The notes beneath the pieces are model-generated. The model saw nothing but the letters and a program-made list of their open reading frames with translations, was not told the origin of the DNA and did not search any database. A program made the position numbers and the translations under genes. This document shows, piece after piece, positions 56,031 to 58,699 of a stretch of DNA of 58,699 bases. The stretch lies in assembly GCA_016182905.1 (NCBI GenBank), contig JACPFR010000059.1:1-58699 (forward strand), in the 5' to 3' direction. The stretch comes from Elusimicrobiota bacterium. GTDB lineage: Bacteria > Elusimicrobiota > Elusimicrobia > UBA1565 > UBA9628. The first letter of the stretch is position 1. Every line of letters starts with the position of its first letter.

Positions 56031-58699
56031 ATGACCGAGGCTCCCGACAAGACCGACCGCGACCGCGCGCGCCTGAGCCTCGACGCCAGCGTCGTCGTCG
56101 AGGCCGGCGCCGGCACCGGCAAGACCACCCTGCTGACCGACCGCATCCTGTTCCTCGTGCTCGCCGGGGAGAAGCCCTCGCGCGTCGAGGAGGTCGTCGC
56201 GCTGACCTTCACCGAGAAGGCGGCCGGCGAGATCAAGGTCCGGCTGTCGGAGCGGCTCGCGGAGCTGTCCTCCCGCCTCTCCTCGGGGGTCCTCTCTCCC
56301 GAGGCCGCGGAGCGCGCCGACCGGACCCTCGGGGAGCTCGAGACGCGCTTCAAGACCCCCGGCGCGGCCGTCCTGACGCGGGCCCGCGTCGCCCTCGAGG
56401 ACCTCGACAAGGCGCCGATCGGCACCATCCACTCGTTCTGCTCCCAGCTGCTGCGGCTGTACCCGCTCGAGGCCCGCGTCGACCCCGGCTTCCGCGTCGA
56501 CGAGGGCGAGGGGTTCGACGAGCTGTTCGTCTCGGAGTGGGCGCGCTGGCTCGACGACGAGCTGGGCGAGCGCCCGCCCCGCCGGGCGCGCTGGCTGGAG
56601 ATGCTCGCGGCCGTCTCCCTCGAGGACCTGGAAGGCCTGGCCCGCGAGCTGGGCTCGGAGAGGTTCGCGCCGGAGTCCGTGGGCGCGCCCGACCCCGCCG
56701 CCGCGGCGGCCCTGAGGGCGCTCGCCGAGCGCGCCGCCGCGCTCCCGGCCGGACGCCCCAAGCCGCGCGGCGGGGTCCTCGACGCGCTGATCGCGATCGA
56801 GAAGCGCCTGACGGCGGCGGCCGAGGCCGCCGAGGCCGAGGATCCGCCCCTCGGTCTTCCCGAGCCGCCGGAGGTCCCGAACGCGAAATGGCCCAAGGCC
56901 TGGGAGGAGGACGAGGCGGCCGCGGAGGAGTACGAACGGCTGTGCCTCATCGCGAAAGCCGCGTCGCCGCGCGGGGAGGCCGTGACCCGTCGCGCCGCGC
57001 GCCTGCTGGCCCCGTTCGCCGACCGCCTGCGCCGCGAGTACGCGCGCCGCGGCTGGGTGTCCTTCGACGGCCTCCTGCGCCGCGCCCGGGACCTCGTCCG
57101 CGACTGCCCGCGGCCGCGCGAGGAGCTCAAGCGCCGCTTCGCCGCGATCCTCGTCGACGAGTTCCAGGACACCGACCCCCTGCAGGGCGAGCTGCTGCTC
57201 TACCTGTCGGAGGCCCCCGGCCGCGCCGCCCGGTCCTGGCGCGAGGTCGTGCCCGCGCCCGGGCGGCTCTTCGTGGTCGGCGATCCCAAACAGTCCATCT
57301 ATCGCTTCCGCGGCGCCGACATCGCCGCCTACGAGGGCTTCATCGGCCGGCTCCAGGCGGGCGGCGCGCTGGCCTGCGACCTGACCGCGAACTTCCGGTC
57401 GGTCCCCGGCGTCGTGACGCCGGTCAACGCCGTCTTCTCTCTCGTGATGCGCGCCGAGACCGGCGTCCAGCCCGTCTATAAAGGGATCTTGCCGGCGAAG
57501 CCGGAGCTGGAGGGCGCGGGGGTGCGCGTCGTGGCCGTGAGCGACCCGTCGGGCGAGGCGGACGCCGCGTCATGCCAGCGCGCCGAGGCCGCCTGGGTCG
57601 CGGGCCGCATCCTCTCCGAGCCCGGGCGCCCGCTGAAGGATTTCGCCGTCCTGCTGCGCTCCTCCTCCGCGCTGCCCGCCTTCCTCGACGCGTTCAAGCG
57701 CGCGGGCATCCCCTACGCCGTCGAGATCGAGCGCCATTTCTACGGGGCGCCGGAGATCGGGGACCTCCTGAACCTCCTGCGCGCGCTCGACGACCCCGAC
57801 GACCGCGTCGCCGTGACGGGACTGCTGCGCTCGCCTCTGGCCGCGCTCAGCGACGACGGCTTGCTCTCCCTCGCGCGGGCCGGCGCCCTCGACTACCGCA
57901 AGGACCCTCCGGCCCGGACCTTGCCGGAGGACGAGCGGCGCGCGGCGGCCCGCTTGTTCGAGACCCTGCGCGCGCTGCGCGTCCGCGCCGGGCGCGCGCC
58001 CCTGGGCGAGCTCGTGGCCGCGGCGCTGGCCGAGACCCGCCTGCCGGAGCTCGCGGCCCGCGCCTACCACGGCCAGCAGACGGTGTCCAACCTGCTGAAG
58101 CTCCAGCGCCTCGCCGCCGAGGCGTCCGAGTCGCGCGGCGCCACGCTCAAGGATTTCACCGCCGAGGTGCGGGCGTCGGCGCGCGAGTCGCGCCGGGAGG
58201 GGGAAAGCCCGCTCGCCGACGAGCGCCTGGAGGCGGTGCGCATCATGAGCGTGCACAAGTCCAAGGGCCTCGAGTTCCCCGTCGTCTTCGTCGCGAACCT
58301 CTCGGCGCGGCCGGCGACGGGCGACAAGCCCGCGGCGCGCCCCGATTGGACGACCGGCCGCACCGCGCTGCGCGTCGGCGCCGAGGCCTCGGCCGCGTCG
58401 GCGCTGGCGGACGCGCGCGAGAAGCTGATGGAGCGCCGGGAGTCCGTGCGCCTGTTGTACGTCGCGATGACGCGCGCCAAGGAGCAATTGATCCTCCTCG
58501 GCCGCGAGAAAGCGGAGTCCGGCTCCTTGGCCTCCCATCTCGACGCCGCCGGCGCCTGGCCGCGCGGGGGGCTCGAGCGGGCCCTGCCCGTCCTGCTCAT
58601 CGAGGCCGGAAAGGTCCCCGAGCCCGAGGCCGCCCCGGCGTCGCGCGCCGCCTCCGGCGCGGACGCGGCCGCGACCGCCCGGGCCTGGGCCGGGCGCGC
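56031..58699 (+). CDS. AddA/RecB-like UvrD-family helicase (3' end cut off)
   Basis: The first ~889 residues of a superfamily 1 helicase; the frame is open to the right edge of the window. Motifs appear in order: Walker A EAGAGTGKTTLL (Lys31), Ia ALTFTEKAAGEIKVRL, TIHSFCSQLLRLYP, Walker B DEFQDTDPLQ (Asp376), VVGDPKQSIYRFRGADI, ANFRSVPGVV, MSVHKSKGLEFPVVF and LLYVAMTRAKEQLIL. The C-terminal nuclease domain expected for AddA would lie beyond the window. With the AddB-like protein at 50010 it likely forms an end-resection complex. The two genes are separated by three unrelated genes rather than sitting side by side. Confidence 0.92.
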   Translation, partial: MTEAPDKTDRDRARLSLDASVVVEAGAGTGKTTLLTDRILFLVLAGEKPSRVEEVVALTFTEKAAGEIKVRLSERLAELSSRLSSGVLSPEAAERADRTLGELETRFKTPGAAVLTRARVALEDLDKAPIGTIHSFCSQLLRLYPLEARVDPGFRVDEGEGFDELFVSEWARWLDDELGERPPRRARWLEMLAAVSLEDLEGLARELGSERFAPESVGAPDPAAAAALRALAERAAALPAGRPKPRGGVLDALIAIEKRLTAAAEAAEAEDPPLGLPEPPEVPNAKWPKAWEEDEAAAEEYERLCLIAKAASPRGEAVTRRAARLLAPFADRLRREYARRGWVSFDGLLRRARDLVRDCPRPREELKRRFAAILVDEFQDTDPLQGELLLYLSEAPGRAARSWREVVPAPGRLFVVGDPKQSIYRFRGADIAAYEGFIGRLQAGGALACDLTANFRSVPGVVTPVNAVFSLVMRAETGVQPVYKGILPAKPELEGAGVRVVAVSDPSGEADAASCQRAEAAWVAGRILSEPGRPLKDFAVLLRSSSALPAFLDAFKRAGIPYAVEIERHFYGAPEIGDLLNLLRALDDPDDRVAVTGLLRSPLAALSDDGLLSLARAGALDYRKDPPARTLPEDERRAAARLFETLRALRVRAGRAPLGELVAAALAETRLPELAARAYHGQQTVSNLLKLQRLAAEASESRGATLKDFTAEVRASARESRREGESPLADERLEAVRIMSVHKSKGLEFPVVFVANLSARPATGDKPAARPDWTTGRTALRVGAEASAASALADAREKLMERRESVRLLYVAMTRAKEQLILLGREKAESGSLASHLDAAGAWPRGGLERALPVLLIEAGKVPEPEAAPASRAASGADAAATARAWAGR

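Overview
The window is a stretch of about 70% G+C bacterial chromosome with dense genes, short gaps (none above 300 bases) and many 1-31 nt overlaps inside operons. Alanine/proline-rich secreted proteins, outer-membrane porins (so a diderm cell), a Mycobacterium-like CysO/CysM/Mec/MoeZ cysteine route and AddAB-type helicase-nucleases are all present. The style of the proteins suggests a high-GC Elusimicrobiota lineage, but this is inference only: there is no rRNA or ribosomal-protein gene to settle it. No tRNA, rRNA, CRISPR array, transposase or integrase was seen.

Layout. 1-8.1 kb: a truncated multi-HAMP sensor, two orphan proteins, a bacterial eRF1-like protein, a GntR/ABC-2 transporter operon and two small membrane proteins. 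8.1-12.3 kb: a sulfur operon on the minus strand (cysM, JAB protease, CysO-MoeZ fusion, rhodanese, mutM) behind a promoter that overlaps an IscR-type-1-like site. 12.3-19.9 kb: an FG-GAP protein, an SPFH protein with three internal repeats, class I ribonucleotide reductase nrdAB and a SCO1 lipoprotein. 20.0-42.8 kb: a large iron island. 42.9-49.97 kb: housekeeping and orphan genes (YtxH, dipeptide epimerase, a cysteine-less thioredoxin-like protein, SirB1, XdhC-MobA fusion, GreA/B-like, hisS). 50.0-58.7 kb: AddB-like nuclease, zinc-ribbon protein, sensor kinase, a secreted transglutaminase-fold protein and a truncated AddA-like helicase.

The iron island is the standout. Three promoter regions (near 20.65, 29.72 and 40.69 kb) each carry two 17-bp Fur-like palindromes of the form TTGA-N9-TCAA. 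They control (i) a siderophore operon: small Cys protein, IucA/IucC-type NIS synthetase, MFS exporter, a 1477-residue fusion with PepSY-TM, MFS, Cys4 segment, PepSY-TM and PepSY-TM, and a cyanophycin-synthetase-like ATP-grasp ligase; (ii) a bacterioferritin-like gene and probably the divergent porin/P19/Fet-type ferrous iron operon; and (iii) an apbE, porin, FMN-binding protein, 4-TM protein operon that looks like a flavin-based envelope electron path. A second bacterioferritin-like paralogue lies on the other side of the siderophore operon, with its own probable promoter. Together these could make, export, recapture, reduce and store iron with much of the inner-membrane chemistry fused into one polypeptide.

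Two genome-wide habits show up. Many genes appear to be leaderless: a -10 hexamer ends exactly 7 nt before the start codon (7634, 12223, 46215, 50010, 53153, 54968, 55092, and within 1-2 nt at 7493, 49974, 56031). Four intergenic regions carry a shared palindrome CTGTTTCCGGAAACAG, usually next to other large palindromes, suggesting a dispersed repeat family.
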